DNA of 64,000 bases from Paracidovorax avenae (lineage in GTDB: Bacteria > Pseudomonadota > Gammaproteobacteria > Burkholderiales > Burkholderiaceae_C): contig NZ_CP156079.1 in assembly GCF_040892545.1 (NCBI RefSeq), forward strand, positions 3,011,501 through 3,075,500, in the 5' to 3' direction. This document shows, piece after piece, positions 28,128-38,069 of the stretch (position 1 is its first letter; each line of letters opens with the position of its first letter). Position numbers and translations under genes: made by a program. The notes beneath the pieces were generated by a model. It was not told the DNA's origin, did not search any database, and saw nothing but the letters and a program-made list of their open reading frames with translations.

Positions 28128-28727
28128 CTACCGCCGGTCCACGAGGGCATGGGCGATGGTGCCCAGGTCCACGTATTCCAGCTCGCTGCCCACCGGCACG
28201 CCGCGCGCCAGGCGCGTCACGTGCATGCCGCGTGCCTTGAGCGTTTCGCTGAGGGCATGCGCGGTCGCCTCGCCCTCGGCCGTGAAATTGGTGGCGAGGA
28301 TGACCTCCTGGACCACGCCGTCGCCCGCACGCTCCAGCAGCTTGCCGAAACCGATGTCCTTGGGGCCGATGCCGTCCAGCGGGGACAGCTTGCCCATCAG
28401 CACGAAGTACAGCCCGCGGAAGGCCCCGGTGCGCTCGAGCGCGGCCTGGTCCGCGGGGGTCTCCACCACCGCCAGCCGGGAGGCATCGCGCGACGGATCG
28501 AGGCAGGTCGAGCAGACCTCGCCCTCGGTGAAGGTATGGCAGCGCGCGCAGTGCCGCACCGATTGCGCGGCGTCGTGCAGCGCGCGCGACAGCACTTCCG
28601 CGCCCTGGCGGTCGTGCTGCAGCAGGTGGAACGCCATGCGCTGGGCCGACTTCACGCCCACGCCCGGCAGGCGCCGCAGCGCCTGCACGAGGGCATCGAG
28701 GGAATGCATGTCGGAGCCGGATGCCAT
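28128..28727 (-). CDS. recR: recombination mediator protein RecR
   Basis: 199-residue partner of RecF/RecO in loading RecA at single-strand gaps. The N-terminal helix-hairpin-helix ([20 protein letters not shown]), the four-cysteine zinc finger [16 protein letters not shown] and a Toprim domain with [14 protein letters not shown] are all present. The ATG at 28727 (MASGSD) is chosen; a later in-frame ATG at 28709 is possible. It sits 17 bp after ybaB in the conserved dnaX-ybaB-recR order. Confidence 0.96.
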   Translation of the reverse strand: MASGSDMHSLDALVQALRRLPGVGVKSAQRMAFHLLQHDRQGAEVLSRALHDAAQSVRHCARCHTFTEGEVCSTCLDPSRDASRLAVVETPADQAALERTGAFRGLYFVLMGKLSPLDGIGPKDIGFGKLLERAGDGVVQEVILATNFTAEGEATAHALSETLKARGMHVTRLARGVPVGSELEYVDLGTIAHALVDRR

Positions 28728-28744
28728 GGCGCGCACGGTACCGG

Positions 28745-29077
28745 TCAGAACGGGAACTTCATGCCGGGCGGCATGCCGGGCATGCCGGCGGTCAGCTTGC
28801 CCATCTTCTCCTGCGAGGTTTCCTCGGCCTTGCGCACCGCGGCATTGAAGGCGGCGGCCACCAGGTCTTCCAGCATGTCCTTGTCGTCCGACAGCAGGCT
28901 CGGGTCGATGGTGACGCGCTTCACGTCGTGCTTGCAGGTCATCAGCACCTTGACGAGGCCGGCGCCGGATTCGCCCTCGACCTCGATCAGGGCGAGTTCG
29001 TCCTGGGCCTTCTTCAGGTTGTCCTGCATGGCCTGGGCCTGCTTCATGAGGCCGGCGAGTTGTCCTTTGTTGAACAT
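28745..29077 (-). CDS. ybaB: nucleoid-associated protein YbaB/EbfC
   Basis: 110-residue dimeric DNA-binding protein. The N-terminal helix [21 protein letters not shown] and the central strand region ([23 protein letters not shown]) are typical. The C-terminal tail is methionine-, glycine- and proline-rich ([13 protein letters not shown]), as in other family members. Start at 29077 with GGAACCCC upstream on the minus strand. It lies between dnaX (109 bp upstream) and recR. Confidence 0.95.
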   Translation of the reverse strand: MFNKGQLAGLMKQAQAMQDNLKKAQDELALIEVEGESGAGLVKVLMTCKHDVKRVTIDPSLLSDDKDMLEDLVAAAFNAAVRKAEETSQEKMGKLTAGMPGMPPGMKFPF

Positions 29078-29186
29078 GGGGTTCCTTTTCTCTGAGGGTC
29101 GAAGACGAAAGCGAAAAATCAGGCGGGTCCGGCGGGACGGTGCGCCAGGCCGGTACCCCGGACCGGGCGGTGCGTCATGCGGGCCT

Positions 29187-31214
29187 TCATGCGGGTTTGA
29201 TGCTGCCAGGGACGATTCTCGCCCCGAAGTCCCGCACCAGCGCCTGCACATAGGGATCGTTTTCCACGATCTCCTGCGCGCGCCGCTGGCGCTCCGCGGC
29301 CGCATGGGCGTTGCGCCGCGCGGGGCTGTCGATGACCGCGCCCACCTCCACGCTGATCTGGCGGGCGAAGCCGGCCGCCTCCAGCGCGGCGCGCAGGCGC
29401 TCGCGGGCCGTGGGCTGGTTGAGGGACTCGCGCTCCACGCGCAGCAGCCAGTGGTCGGCGTCGCGGGCCACCAGCTGGGACTGCAGCGCGAGTTCGCGCA
29501 CCAGGGCATTGATGGCCTCGGCCGCGACGAGCTGCATCACGGTGGCATGCCAGACATCGCCCTCTTCCGTCGGCGTGTAGCGGGCCGAGGCCGGCAGGGC
29601 GCCGGGCGCGGCCGCCGGCTGCAGCCGCATGCCGGGCTCGGGCGCGACCCGCACGGGAATGGCCACGAAATCGGGGGGGCTGGCGGCAGGCGGCGCGGCC
29701 TCGGCAGGCCGGTGCGCCTGCAGGTCGGCCGGCGTCCTGACCGGCAGGCGCACGGCCGCCGCCACGGCGGCGTCGGGGGGCGACTCCTGCGCAGAAGCCG
29801 GTGCCTCCATGGTGGCGGTGGCCAGAGGTGGGGCATCGTCCGCCCAGGGGTCCTCGCCGGAGGGTGGCTCCTGCGGCGCGGGGGACGGCGGCACGGGCCC
29901 GGGCGGATGGGCTTCGGCAGGCCGGGCCTGCGCCTCGGGCAGTGCCGCGGCGGCGGGCTCCACAGGCAGGGGGGCCGCTCCGGGTGCCGGAACGGGAATG
30001 GAAGGTGCCGGTTCCGCGGCGGATGCCGTCTCCGGCTCAGGCGCCGGAGGCTGCGCCTGGGGCGGTTTCAGTGTTTTTTTTTCCGCCGGGGGCGTCCCGC
30101 CCTCCGCAGCAGGCTTGAAGGCCAGCAACCGCAGCAGCGCCATGGTGAGGGCCGCGTACTCGTCGGGTGCGAGGCCGAGCTCCGTGCGTCCGTGCAGGCA
30201 GATGCTGTAGAGCAGCTGCGTCTCGTCGGCGGGCAGCGTGCCGGCCAGCCGCGCGATTTCGGAGGCCTCCGGATCGGCAGGATCCACGGCGTCGGCCATC
30301 TGCGGCACGGCCTGGAACACCGCCATGCGCTGCAGCACGGCGCTCATTTCCTCGAGCGTGGAGGCGGCGGACAGCCCGTGCATGCGCAGGGATTCGGAAG
30401 TCTCCACCACCGTGCGGCCGTCGCCGCGGGCCAGCGCGTCGATGAGGCGGAATACATAGCTGCGGTCCACGCTGCCCAGCATCTGCCACACGCCGGCTTC
30501 CTGGAGCTGGCCGCTGCCGAAGGCGATGGCCTGGTCGGTGAGGGACAGCGCATCGCGCATGGAACCGCGCGCCGCGCGCGCCAGCAACCGCAGCGCCTGC
30601 GGCTCCGCCGGCACGCTTTCCTGGGCGAGCACCCGGGTGAGGTGCTCCAGCACGGTTTCCGGCGCCATGGGCCGCAGGTTGAACTGCAGGCAGCGGCTGA
30701 GCACGGTGACCGGCACCTTCTGCGGGTCGGTCGTGGCCAGCACGAACTTCAGGTATTCGGGCGGCTCCTCCAGCGTCTTGAGCATCGCGTTGAACGCGGT
30801 GTTCGTGAGCATGTGGACCTCATCGATCATGAAGACCTTGAAGCGGCCCTGCACCGGCTTGTAAACGGCCTGTTCCAGCAGGCCCTGCACTTCGTCCACG
30901 CCGCGGTTGGAGGCGGCATCGAGCTCGGTGTAATCCACGAAACGGCCGGCATCGATGTCCCGGCACGCCTGGCACACGCCGCAGGGCGTGGCCGTGATGC
31001 CACCCTGCCCGTCCTCGCCCTGGCAGTTGAGCGACTTGGCCAGGATCCGCGACACCGTGGTCTTGCCCACCCCGCGCGTGCCGGTGAACAGGTACGCGTG
31101 GTGCAGGCGCTGCTGGATGAGTGCGTTCGAGAGCGCCTGCACCACATGTTCCTGCCCGACCATCTCCGAGAAGGTCTTGGGGCGGTATTTGCGGGCGAGC
31201 ACGAGATAGGACAT
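29187..31214 (-). CDS. dnaX: DNA polymerase III subunits tau and gamma
   Basis: 675-residue clamp-loader ATPase (tau). AAA+ motifs: Walker [10 protein letters not shown], zinc-binding CGVCQAC with the earlier NCQ, and the Walker B region FMIDEVHML followed by the sensor-1 [10 protein letters not shown]. After residue about 370 comes a long Pro/Ala-rich linker, then the C-terminal domain that contacts polymerase alpha and DnaB. The linker begins at a run of nine A (30082-30074). Slippage by -1 there after Lys380 would add 12 residues and stop at 30039-30037, giving a 392-residue gamma product, close to the E. coli gamma length. Start ATG at 31214 ([12 protein letters not shown]). Confidence 0.96.
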   Translation of the reverse strand: MSYLVLARKYRPKTFSEMVGQEHVVQALSNALIQQRLHHAYLFTGTRGVGKTTVSRILAKSLNCQGEDGQGGITATPCGVCQACRDIDAGRFVDYTELDAASNRGVDEVQGLLEQAVYKPVQGRFKVFMIDEVHMLTNTAFNAMLKTLEEPPEYLKFVLATTDPQKVPVTVLSRCLQFNLRPMAPETVLEHLTRVLAQESVPAEPQALRLLARAARGSMRDALSLTDQAIAFGSGQLQEAGVWQMLGSVDRSYVFRLIDALARGDGRTVVETSESLRMHGLSAASTLEEMSAVLQRMAVFQAVPQMADAVDPADPEASEIARLAGTLPADETQLLYSICLHGRTELGLAPDEYAALTMALLRLLAFKPAAEGGTPPAEKKTLKPPQAQPPAPEPETASAAEPAPSIPVPAPGAAPLPVEPAAAALPEAQARPAEAHPPGPVPPSPAPQEPPSGEDPWADDAPPLATATMEAPASAQESPPDAAVAAAVRLPVRTPADLQAHRPAEAAPPAASPPDFVAIPVRVAPEPGMRLQPAAAPGALPASARYTPTEEGDVWHATVMQLVAAEAINALVRELALQSQLVARDADHWLLRVERESLNQPTARERLRAALEAAGFARQISVEVGAVIDSPARRNAHAAAERQRRAQEIVENDPYVQALVRDFGARIVPGSIKPA
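30037..30083 (-). promoter_or_regulatory. dnaX slippery site and downstream hairpin
   Basis: On the minus strand nine consecutive A (30082-30074) are followed after 14 nt by a perfect 7-bp stem, CAGGCGC/GCGCCTG (30059-30053 and 30044-30038, 8-nt loop). The -1 frame then meets TGA at 30039-30037. A run of A with a closely placed stop is the arrangement used for tau/gamma production, by ribosomal frameshifting in E. coli and by transcript slippage in Thermus. Confidence 0.7.
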
Positions 31215-31264
31215 CCGCGGGATTCTACGGGGGTCGCCGGCCCCTGCAGGGCGCGCCGCGCCGC

Positions 31265-31291
31265 TAACATTTCGTGACAAGGGGCCGCCGG
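31265..31291 (+). promoter_or_regulatory. possible sigma-28 (FliA) promoter of the chemoreceptor gene
   Basis: TAACATTT (31265-31272), 11 bp, then GCCGCCGG (31284-31291). The FliA consensus is TAAAGTTT-N11-GCCGATAA; the match is 6 of 8 and 4 of 8 with exact spacing, about 41 bp before the start codon. Modest support only. Confidence 0.35.
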
Positions 31292-31332
31292 GCATTTCCG
31301 CATCGGCCACCCGTACCTGAAAAGAGGCCATC

Positions 31333-32958
31333 ATGGACAGAAACACGCCTTGGCTCGCCCGCATGGGCATCGCACGCCGCCTGGGCCTGCTGATCGGCTT
31401 CGCCCTGCTGGGTATCGCGCTGATCACCGCCGTACTGCTGGCCTCCGAGCGGAAACTCATCATGGAGGAACGCCAGGCCGGCGTGCGGCAGACGGTGGAA
31501 GTCGCCCACAGCCTCGTCGCCCGCTACCACGCCCTCGCCGCGGAGGGCAAGGTCAGCGATGCCCAGGCCCGGCAGATGGCCATGGACGCCCTGCGCGCCA
31601 TGCGCTACAGCGGCAGCGAGTACCTGTGGATCAACGACATGGGGCCGGTCATGCTCATGCACCCCATCCGCCCCGAGCTGGAAGGCAAAAACCTGGCGGA
31701 CAACAAGGATCCGACCGGCAAGCACCTGTTCGTGGCTTTCGTGGACATGGTCCGGCAAAGCGGCGCGGGCTTCGTCCCCTACCTGTGGCCCAAGCCCGGC
31801 GCCACCGAGCCGGTGCCGAAAATCTCGTACGTCAAGGGCTTCGCCCCCTGGGGCTGGGTGATCGGCTCCGGCGTGTACGTGGACACGGTGGCCTCCACGG
31901 TGAATGCGCGCATCCTGCGCTTCGGCCTGGGCTCGCTGGTGCTGGCCGGACTGCTGCTGGCGCTGGGCCTGCTGATAGCGCGCAGCCTGGTGCGCGAACT
32001 CGGCGGCGAGCCCGGCGAAGCCCTGCGCATCAGCGAGGCCATCGCGCAGGGCCACCTCGCCCAGCCGATCGCCCTCAAGCCGGGCGACCAGTCCAGCGTG
32101 CTGCACGGGCTGGAGCGCATGCGCCAGAGCATTGCCCACATCGTGGCCGAGGTGCGGTCCGGCACCCAGTCGATCAACACCGCATCGGCCGAGATCGCGG
32201 CCGGCAACAACGACCTGTCCGCCCGCACCGAGCAGCAGGCCGGGGCCCTGCAGCAGACGGCCGCCTCGATGGAACAGCTCACCAGCACCGTGCGCCAGAA
32301 CGCCGACAACGCCCGCCACGCGGCGCAGCTGGCGGGCTCCACGTCCGAGGTGGCGCAGCGCGGAGGCGCGATGGTGGGGCAGATGGTCAGCACCATGGGC
32401 GCGGTGACCGATTCCTCCCGGCGCATCGTGGACATCATCGGCGTGATCGACGGCATCGCATTCCAGACCAACATCCTGGCGCTGAACGCCGCCGTGGAAG
32501 CGGCCCGGGCCGGCGAGCAGGGCCGCGGCTTCGCGGTGGTCGCCAGCGAGGTGCGCAGCCTGGCCCAGCGCTCGGCCTCGGCCGCGAAGGAGATCAAGCA
32601 GCTGATCGACACGTCGGTGCAGCAGGTGGGCGAAAGCTCCCGCCTGGTGAACCAGGCCGGCACGACCATGGGCGAGGTGGTGGAGAGCGTGCAGCAGGTG
32701 GCGCGCCTGATCCAGGAGATCGCCTCCGCCAACCAGGAGCAGGCCGCCGGCATCGACCAGGTGAACCAGGCCGTGGCCCACATGGACCAGGCCACCCAGC
32801 AGAATGCCGCGCTGGTGGAAGAGGCCACCGCCGCGGCCCAGTCCCTGACCACCCAGGCCTCGCGGCTGGAGCAATTGGTGGGCGTTTTCCGAATCACGGC
32901 CACCGCGGACGGGAATTTGCCCGGAGGCGTTCCCGGCATTGGGTACAATCCGACGTGA
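31333..32958 (+). CDS. methyl-accepting chemotaxis protein with Cache sensor
   Basis: 541-residue chemoreceptor. A first membrane span (about residues 18-38) is followed by a periplasmic single Cache-type sensor (residues about 45-190; [20 protein letters not shown] and [18 protein letters not shown]), a second span (about 197-217), a HAMP linker and the cytoplasmic signalling helix with the hairpin tip [20 protein letters not shown]. No C-terminal CheR-docking pentapeptide is seen. The family Cache with this pattern often senses small carboxylates, but the ligand is not readable. The last six codons double as the promoter of the SRP RNA gene. It is divergent from dnaX. Confidence 0.94.
   Translation: MDRNTPWLARMGIARRLGLLIGFALLGIALITAVLLASERKLIMEERQAGVRQTVEVAHSLVARYHALAAEGKVSDAQARQMAMDALRAMRYSGSEYLWINDMGPVMLMHPIRPELEGKNLADNKDPTGKHLFVAFVDMVRQSGAGFVPYLWPKPGATEPVPKISYVKGFAPWGWVIGSGVYVDTVASTVNARILRFGLGSLVLAGLLLALGLLIARSLVRELGGEPGEALRISEAIAQGHLAQPIALKPGDQSSVLHGLERMRQSIAHIVAEVRSGTQSINTASAEIAAGNNDLSARTEQQAGALQQTAASMEQLTSTVRQNADNARHAAQLAGSTSEVAQRGGAMVGQMVSTMGAVTDSSRRIVDIIGVIDGIAFQTNILALNAAVEAARAGEQGRGFAVVASEVRSLAQRSASAAKEIKQLIDTSVQQVGESSRLVNQAGTTMGEVVESVQQVARLIQEIASANQEQAAGIDQVNQAVAHMDQATQQNAALVEEATAAAQSLTTQASRLEQLVGVFRITATADGNLPGGVPGIGYNPT
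32944..32949 (+). promoter_or_regulatory. -10 element of the SRP RNA gene
   Basis: TACAAT sits 7 bp before the first paired base of the RNA and lies inside the end of the chemoreceptor reading frame. The -35 region is weak, with TTGCCC at 32917-32922 spaced 21 bp away. Confidence 0.5.
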
Positions 32959-33050
32959 CGGGCCTCCCCGCATGGGGAAGCGGCCAACCGGGTCAGGTGG
33001 GGAACCAAGCAGCCCTAACCGTGGAGCCAGTGCCGGGGGTAAGGCTCGTC
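32957..33050 (+). ncRNA. ffs: 4.5S signal recognition particle RNA (small type)
   Basis: The region holds the universal SRP domain IV: GGTCAGGTGGGGAACCAAG and AGCAGCC-type bases (32991-33015), with a GGAA tetraloop between GTGG and CC-containing arms. The ends pair: GACGGGCCT at 32957-32965 with AGGCTCGTC at 33042-33050, with one G-U pair, then CCCC with GGGG further in. About 94 nt is close to the E. coli 4.5S RNA length. It binds Ffh to target membrane proteins. The RNA starts within the chemoreceptor stop codon and ends 4 bp before the stop of the convergent flavoprotein gene. Confidence 0.9.
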
Positions 33051-33054
33051 AACT

Positions 33055-34440
33055 TCATTTCTCTTCCTGCAGCCATTGCAGAACGCCCTGCCCCGCCACC
33101 GCGCCGGTGGCCATGCAGGCGGTGAGCAGGTAGCCACCCGTCGGGGCTTCCCAGTCCAGCATCTCTCCCGCGCAGAACACGCCCGGCCAGGCCGCGAGCA
33201 TGCCGTGCGCGTCCATCGCCTCGAATGCGACCCCCCCGGCCGTGCTGATGGCCTCGTCCAGCGGCCGGCAGGCCACCACGGTCACTGGCACGGCCTTGAT
33301 GGCGTGCGCGAGCGCCCGGGCATCCTGCATGCCTTCCTTGCCCAGCTGTTCATACAGCACCGCGGCCTTGATGCCGTCGAGCCCGAGGCGGCTCTTGAGG
33401 TGGCTGCTCAGGCTGCGCGAGCCGCGCGGATGCCGCACTTCCTTTTCCACGCGCTCGGGCGTGTGGTCCGGCAGCAGGTCCAGGTGGAAGGTGGCGTGCC
33501 CATGGGCGGCGATCTCGTCGCGCAGCAGGGCGGATGCCGCATACACGAGGCTGCCCTCCACGCCGGACGCGGTGGCCACGAACTCGCCGCGGCGGTGGAA
33601 AGACCGTCCCCGGCTGTCCGTGAAATGCAGGGCCACCGACTTGAACGGCTGGCCGGCGAAGCGCTCGGCGAAGTGCGGCGTCCATCCCACCGGCGGAGCA
33701 CCGCGCCCCAGGAGCGCCTGCAGGAAGTCGCGCCGGCTGGCGTCGGCCGGCGCGCCGGGGCCCAGGACATCGAAGCCGCAGTTCGCCGGCCGCAGCGGCG
33801 CCACCGCCACGCCCCGGGCCTCCAGCCACGGTACCCAGGCCCCGTCGGAGCCCAGGCGCTGCCAGCTCGCGCCACCCAGTGCCAGCACGGCAGCGCGCGC
33901 CTGCACCTGCACCTCGCCCGCCGGGGCCGCGAAGCGCAGCGCGACTGGCCCTGGCGTGTCGTCGCCGGTAGCGGCGGCCTCCGGGGCAACCTCGGAGCCG
34001 AGCCAGCGGTGCCGCATGTGGAACTGCACGCCCATGCCGCGCAGCCGGTGCAGCCAGGCCCGCAGCAGCGGCGCGGCCTTCATGTCCACCGGGAAGACGC
34101 GGCCGGAGGTGCCGACGAAGGTTTCCACGCCCAGCCCCCGCGCCCACTCGCGCAGGGCGTCGGGACCGAAGGCGCGCAGGCCGGCATCCAGGGTGCCGGA
34201 CCGATCACCATAGCGCTCCAGGAACGGGTCGAACGGTTCGGAGTGCGTGAGGTTGAGCCCGCCCTTGCCCGCCAGCAGGAACTTGCGCCCCACCGAGGGC
34301 ATCGCGTCGAACACATGCACCGACAGGCCGCGCGCGGCCATCACCTCGGCCGCCATCAGGCCCGACGGCCCGCCGCCGACCACGGCCACATCACAGGTCG
34401 GAAGGCCGGAGGCCGGCAGGGAAGGTGAAGAAGACGACAT
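33055..34440 (-). CDS. HI0933/YhiN-family NAD(P)/FAD-dependent flavoprotein
   Basis: 461-residue flavoprotein. The N-terminal FAD motif DVAVVGGGPSGLMAAEVMAA (about residues 16-35) and the family-specific GRKFLLAGKGGLNLTHSEP segment are followed by a long central domain and a C-terminal FAD-binding GVFCAGEMLDWEAPTGGYLL. This group (BaiN-like, COG2081) is widespread and its substrate in proteobacteria is not known. It ends 4 bp past the convergent SRP RNA gene. Upstream lies addA, 71 bp away on the same strand. Confidence 0.9.
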   Translation of the reverse strand: MSSSSPSLPASGLPTCDVAVVGGGPSGLMAAEVMAARGLSVHVFDAMPSVGRKFLLAGKGGLNLTHSEPFDPFLERYGDRSGTLDAGLRAFGPDALREWARGLGVETFVGTSGRVFPVDMKAAPLLRAWLHRLRGMGVQFHMRHRWLGSEVAPEAAATGDDTPGPVALRFAAPAGEVQVQARAAVLALGGASWQRLGSDGAWVPWLEARGVAVAPLRPANCGFDVLGPGAPADASRRDFLQALLGRGAPPVGWTPHFAERFAGQPFKSVALHFTDSRGRSFHRRGEFVATASGVEGSLVYAASALLRDEIAAHGHATFHLDLLPDHTPERVEKEVRHPRGSRSLSSHLKSRLGLDGIKAAVLYEQLGKEGMQDARALAHAIKAVPVTVVACRPLDEAISTAGGVAFEAMDAHGMLAAWPGVFCAGEMLDWEAPTGGYLLTACMATGAVAGQGVLQWLQEEK

Positions 34441-34511
34441 GGCAGTGCGAACGGTGGCGTGGGGTGGAGGAAGGAACCGGGCGGGCCGGGCACGCTGCCC
34501 GGATCCATGGA

Positions 34512-37500
34512 TCAATCGAACAGCGAGCCCTGCACGGGCTGCGGCCCCGATGGAGGGGCCGCGGCGGCCGCGGGCGATGGGCCGGCTGCCGGGGTGGGCG
34601 ATGGTAAGGGCGGAGCGGGCGCCGGCACGCCCCGGGCGGAAGAGTCCACCTCCACCATGCGGCCATCGCCGGTCAGGAAGGCCGCACGCACGGGCTCTCC
34701 GGGGAACTGGCCCTGCACGGCCTCGCGGTAGCGCCGCATCTGCTCCACCAATTCCGCCTGCCGCTCGGGATTCGCCGCGCTCTTGTAGTCCAGCACCCAC
34801 CATTCTCCGCCGCGGTCGGTGGAGCGCCGCACGAGCCGGTCGATGCGCAGGGTCTGCCCGCGGTGGACGATGGGGGCCTCGTCCATGGCCAGTTCGATTT
34901 CGGCGCTGTTCCAGGCCCAGGCGCCCTCGCCCTGCAGGATGCGGGCCGCCATCACGGCGGCGTGCTCGGCCAGTTCGGCAGGCAGCTCGAAATCCCGCGC
35001 CAGCTGCAGCAGGCGCGCGCGTGGCCAGCAGGCAGAGCCCCCTGCGGCACTGCCGGGCAGCGCGCCCGCCAGCCCCGCCTGCTCAAGCAACTGGTGCATG
35101 GCCTCGCCCTGCCGGGACACCGGCGTGGAGGGCGCACGGCGCTCCCGGGGAAGTCCGGCAACCGCCGCTTCGGCCTGTGTACCGGCCTGTGTACCGGCCT
35201 GTATGTCGGCCGCGGGCGGCAGCCCCATCGGCAGCGGCACGGCGTCCTGCCACCCGGGCAGTTCCGGCAATTGCGCTTCCACCGTGGCGCTCGGCCCATC
35301 CTCCATGCCGCCCATCGGGCCGGAGAGGTCCTGCGGCACGTCGGCCGCCAGGGGCGCGACCCGGTTCCACCAGCTGCCCGGCGCGGATTGCGACGCACGC
35401 ACGCACGACAGCGCCAGGCAGTGGCGCGCGCGCGTCATGGCCACGTACAGGGTATTGATCTCCTCGCGCTGGCGCTCCGCCAGTTCGGCGGCCAGCGCAT
35501 CGGCGGCGCTCGGCGGGGGCGATGCCTCGCTCGCCAGGAACACGAACCGGCGCGGGGCCGGCAGTTCGCCAGGCCAGTCCACCAGCACGCCCATGGTCTC
35601 TGCCTTCTGGGCGCGGCCATCGGTGTCCAGCAGCAGCACGGCGTCCGCCTCCAGTCCCTTCGCCCCGTGGATGGTCAGCAGGCGCACGGCATCGGCGTCC
35701 ACGCGGCCGGGCGCCCGCTGTCCCGGCCGCTTCAGGGCGCGCACGAAGGCATAGGGCGTCAGGTAGCGGCCGCCGTCCTGCTGCAGCGCCGCCGACAGCA
35801 GCGCGCGCAGGTTCGCCAGCACGCCGGCCCGCAGCGGCGCGGGGGACGCGGCCGCATACCGGGCCAGCACGTCGCGGTGCCGGTAGATCGCGTCCAGCGC
35901 GTCGTGGGGCGGCCATTGCTCCACCCAGTGGCGGTAGAGCCGCAAATCGTGCGACAGCCCGGGCATCTCTGCGTCCAGCAGGGCCCGGTCCGCCAGCAGC
36001 TCCATCCATCCCGGCACGCCGCTTTCCTGCGGTCCGCGCTCCGCGTCCCTGCGGGCCACCGCCACGCGCACCAGCAGGGCGTCGTCCACGCCGAACAAGG
36101 GGGAGCGCAGGGCACGGGCGAGGGACAAGTCGTGCCCCGGAGAGACCAGCACATCCAGCAGGGCCACCACGTCCTGCACTTCCGGGGCTTCGCACAACTC
36201 CACTTTTTCGGGCTGCACGCACGGCAGGTGCAGGTCGCGCAGGGCATCCTGCAGGGCCGACAGGCGGTCTCGCTTGCGCGCCAGCACCATGATCTGCCGC
36301 GCCGGCACGCCGGCCGCGATCCGCTCGGCCACCCAGCGGGCGGCCTGCTGGCACTCGCGCATGCGCAGCGTCTCCTCCGCTTCATGGCGGGGCTGGACCA
36401 GGCTGTCGCGCCAGGCCAGCGGATCGGGCCGCGCATCCGGCGCCCCGTCCCCATTCTCGTCCTCGTCCGCGGCGTTTTCGATGGGCGGCAGGCGCAGCAG
36501 CACGCCCACATCGCGCGATTCGGTCGTATGGTCGCGGAAGCCCGCATAGTCGCCCTGGGCCTGCGCGGCACCCATGACGGCATTGACCGCGGCGATCACT
36601 TCCGGGGCATTGCGGCGCGTGTGGTCGCAGGCCAGCAGGTCGCCGCCCAGGCCCTGGCGCACGAAGGCCTGCGCCGCGCGGAACACCTGGGGCTCGGCGC
36701 GGCGAAAACGGTAAATGCTCTGCTTGGGGTCGCCCACGATGAACACGCTGGGGGGATGCTGCCCGCCTCCGGTGCCGACATAGCCGGCGAGCCAGGCATG
36801 CAGCGCCTGCCACTGCAGCGGGTTGGTGTCCTGGAACTCGTCGATGAGCAGATGGCGCACCCGCGCATCCAGGCGCTCCTGCACCCAGCCGCTGAGCACG
36901 GGGTCGGACAGCATCACCAGCGCGGTGCGCTCCACGTCGTTCATGTCCACCCAGCCCCGGTCGCGCTTGAGCGCGCCGAAAGCCGCCACCAGCGCGCGGG
37001 TCAGCCGCGCCATGCGCTGCTGGTGCAGCCAGGCCTCGTGCTGGCGCCGCGCCAGGCACAGCGCCTGCAGCTCCCGCTCCGCCTCCTGGGCCGCGGCGAA
37101 TTTCTCGAGATGGCGGGTGAGCCGGTCCTCTCTGGCGACGAAGAGCGCGCTCCGCAGCGCCTCCAGCCGCTCCTGCAGGTCCGCGGTATCGCAGAACGCC
37201 GTGACGATGGCGTCCGCAGCTTTCTGCGGCGTCTTGCCGGATTCCGCCCCCAGCGCCGCGGCCCAGGCCAGCCAGCGTGCACGGCAATCCTCCGCCGCGA
37301 GCGCCTGCGCGGGGTGGTCCAGGCCCGCCCACTGCGGCGACTGCGCATGGAACGGCGGGACCGACGCATCGACCACGCCGCCCTCTTCCGCCAGTTCGAA
37401 CTCCACGCGCTTGGCCAGGGCCGACTCCAGCGCCTTGCGGGTCTGGGAGCGGCCGTGCAGGGCGACGGACTCGGCGAAATCCGCCCCCAGGCCGGCATCG

Positions 37501-38069
37501 GCCGCCACCTGCTGCAGGAACAGCGGCCACACCCGGCGCACGGCCTCGGCATCGTCCTCCAGCAGTTCGAAATGCAGCGGCAGCCCGCGCGACTGCAGCA
37601 CGGCCAGCGGCGCGGTACCGAGCAGCGCGGCGAACCAGCTGTGGAAGGTGCGGATCTGCACCGGCCGGCCCGCACCCAAGACCTGCAGGAACAGGCCCTG
37701 CAGGCGCGCACAGGCGTCGTCCGTGGCCTGCTCCGCCGGGATGCCCCGGGCCTGCAGTTCCCCCCGCAGCGCCGGCAGCGGCGTGCGGGAGAAAGCCTCC
37801 AGCCATTCCAGCAGGCGCTGCCGCATCTCGCCCGCGGCCTTCTTGGTGAACGTGATCGCCAGGATCTCGTGCGGCTCGCAGCCTTCCAGCAGAGCGCGCA
37901 GGATGCGGGACACCAGCATCCACGTCTTGCCCGCGCCCGCGCAGGCCTCCACCGCCACGCTGCGGGCGGGGTCGCAGGCTATGGCGTAGAAAGCCTCCCG
38001 CTCCACGGGCCGGCCGTTGTGTTCATAGGCAGCCTGCACGGATTGCCCCAGGGCGTCGGACCTATTCAC
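34512..38069 (-). CDS. addA: ATP-dependent helicase/nuclease subunit AddA
   Basis: 1185-residue UvrD-like helicase with a C-terminal nuclease, processing DNA double-strand ends for RecA loading. Walker A is AVEACAGAGKTWMLVSR near residue 45, the Walker B region is LLIDEFQDTNPLQW, motif III is GDPKQSIYRFRRAEP, and motif VI is TLYVAMTRARHCLALSC. The C-terminal nuclease shows LRIDRLVRRS and WWVLDYKSAANPE (metal Asp, DYK). A GTG start at 38069 overlaps the addB stop by 8 nt, so translation is coupled. A 12-bp tandem repeat lies in the linker before the nuclease domain. AddAB replaces RecBCD in this lineage. Confidence 0.93.
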   Translation of the reverse strand: MNRSDALGQSVQAAYEHNGRPVEREAFYAIACDPARSVAVEACAGAGKTWMLVSRILRALLEGCEPHEILAITFTKKAAGEMRQRLLEWLEAFSRTPLPALRGELQARGIPAEQATDDACARLQGLFLQVLGAGRPVQIRTFHSWFAALLGTAPLAVLQSRGLPLHFELLEDDAEAVRRVWPLFLQQVAADAGLGADFAESVALHGRSQTRKALESALAKRVEFELAEEGGVVDASVPPFHAQSPQWAGLDHPAQALAAEDCRARWLAWAAALGAESGKTPQKAADAIVTAFCDTADLQERLEALRSALFVAREDRLTRHLEKFAAAQEAERELQALCLARRQHEAWLHQQRMARLTRALVAAFGALKRDRGWVDMNDVERTALVMLSDPVLSGWVQERLDARVRHLLIDEFQDTNPLQWQALHAWLAGYVGTGGGQHPPSVFIVGDPKQSIYRFRRAEPQVFRAAQAFVRQGLGGDLLACDHTRRNAPEVIAAVNAVMGAAQAQGDYAGFRDHTTESRDVGVLLRLPPIENAADEDENGDGAPDARPDPLAWRDSLVQPRHEAEETLRMRECQQAARWVAERIAAGVPARQIMVLARKRDRLSALQDALRDLHLPCVQPEKVELCEAPEVQDVVALLDVLVSPGHDLSLARALRSPLFGVDDALLVRVAVARRDAERGPQESGVPGWMELLADRALLDAEMPGLSHDLRLYRHWVEQWPPHDALDAIYRHRDVLARYAAASPAPLRAGVLANLRALLSAALQQDGGRYLTPYAFVRALKRPGQRAPGRVDADAVRLLTIHGAKGLEADAVLLLDTDGRAQKAETMGVLVDWPGELPAPRRFVFLASEASPPPSAADALAAELAERQREEINTLYVAMTRARHCLALSCVRASQSAPGSWWNRVAPLAADVPQDLSGPMGGMEDGPSATVEAQLPELPGWQDAVPLPMGLPPAADIQAGTQAGTQAEAAVAGLPRERRAPSTPVSRQGEAMHQLLEQAGLAGALPGSAAGGSACWPRARLLQLARDFELPAELAEHAAVMAARILQGEGAWAWNSAEIELAMDEAPIVHRGQTLRIDRLVRRSTDRGGEWWVLDYKSAANPERQAELVEQMRRYREAVQGQFPGEPVRAAFLTGDGRMVEVDSSARGVPAPAPPLPSPTPAAGPSPAAAAAPPSGPQPVQGSLFD
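35171..35206 (-). repeat. 12-bp tandem repeat in addA, three copies
   Basis: CGGCCTGTGTAC occurs twice head to tail and a third copy diverges at its end (35195-35206). In frame it encodes repeated Ala-Gly-Thr-Gln in the poorly conserved linker of AddA, so copy-number change would keep the frame. Confidence 0.7.

Noticed and set aside
27858..31277. A 1,139-codon open frame on the plus strand
   Set aside because: Antisense to recR, ybaB and dnaX; composition is that of a shadow frame.
32959..33051. Ordinary intergenic spacer after the chemoreceptor
   Set aside because: The conserved SRP domain IV bases and paired ends show that it encodes the 4.5S RNA.
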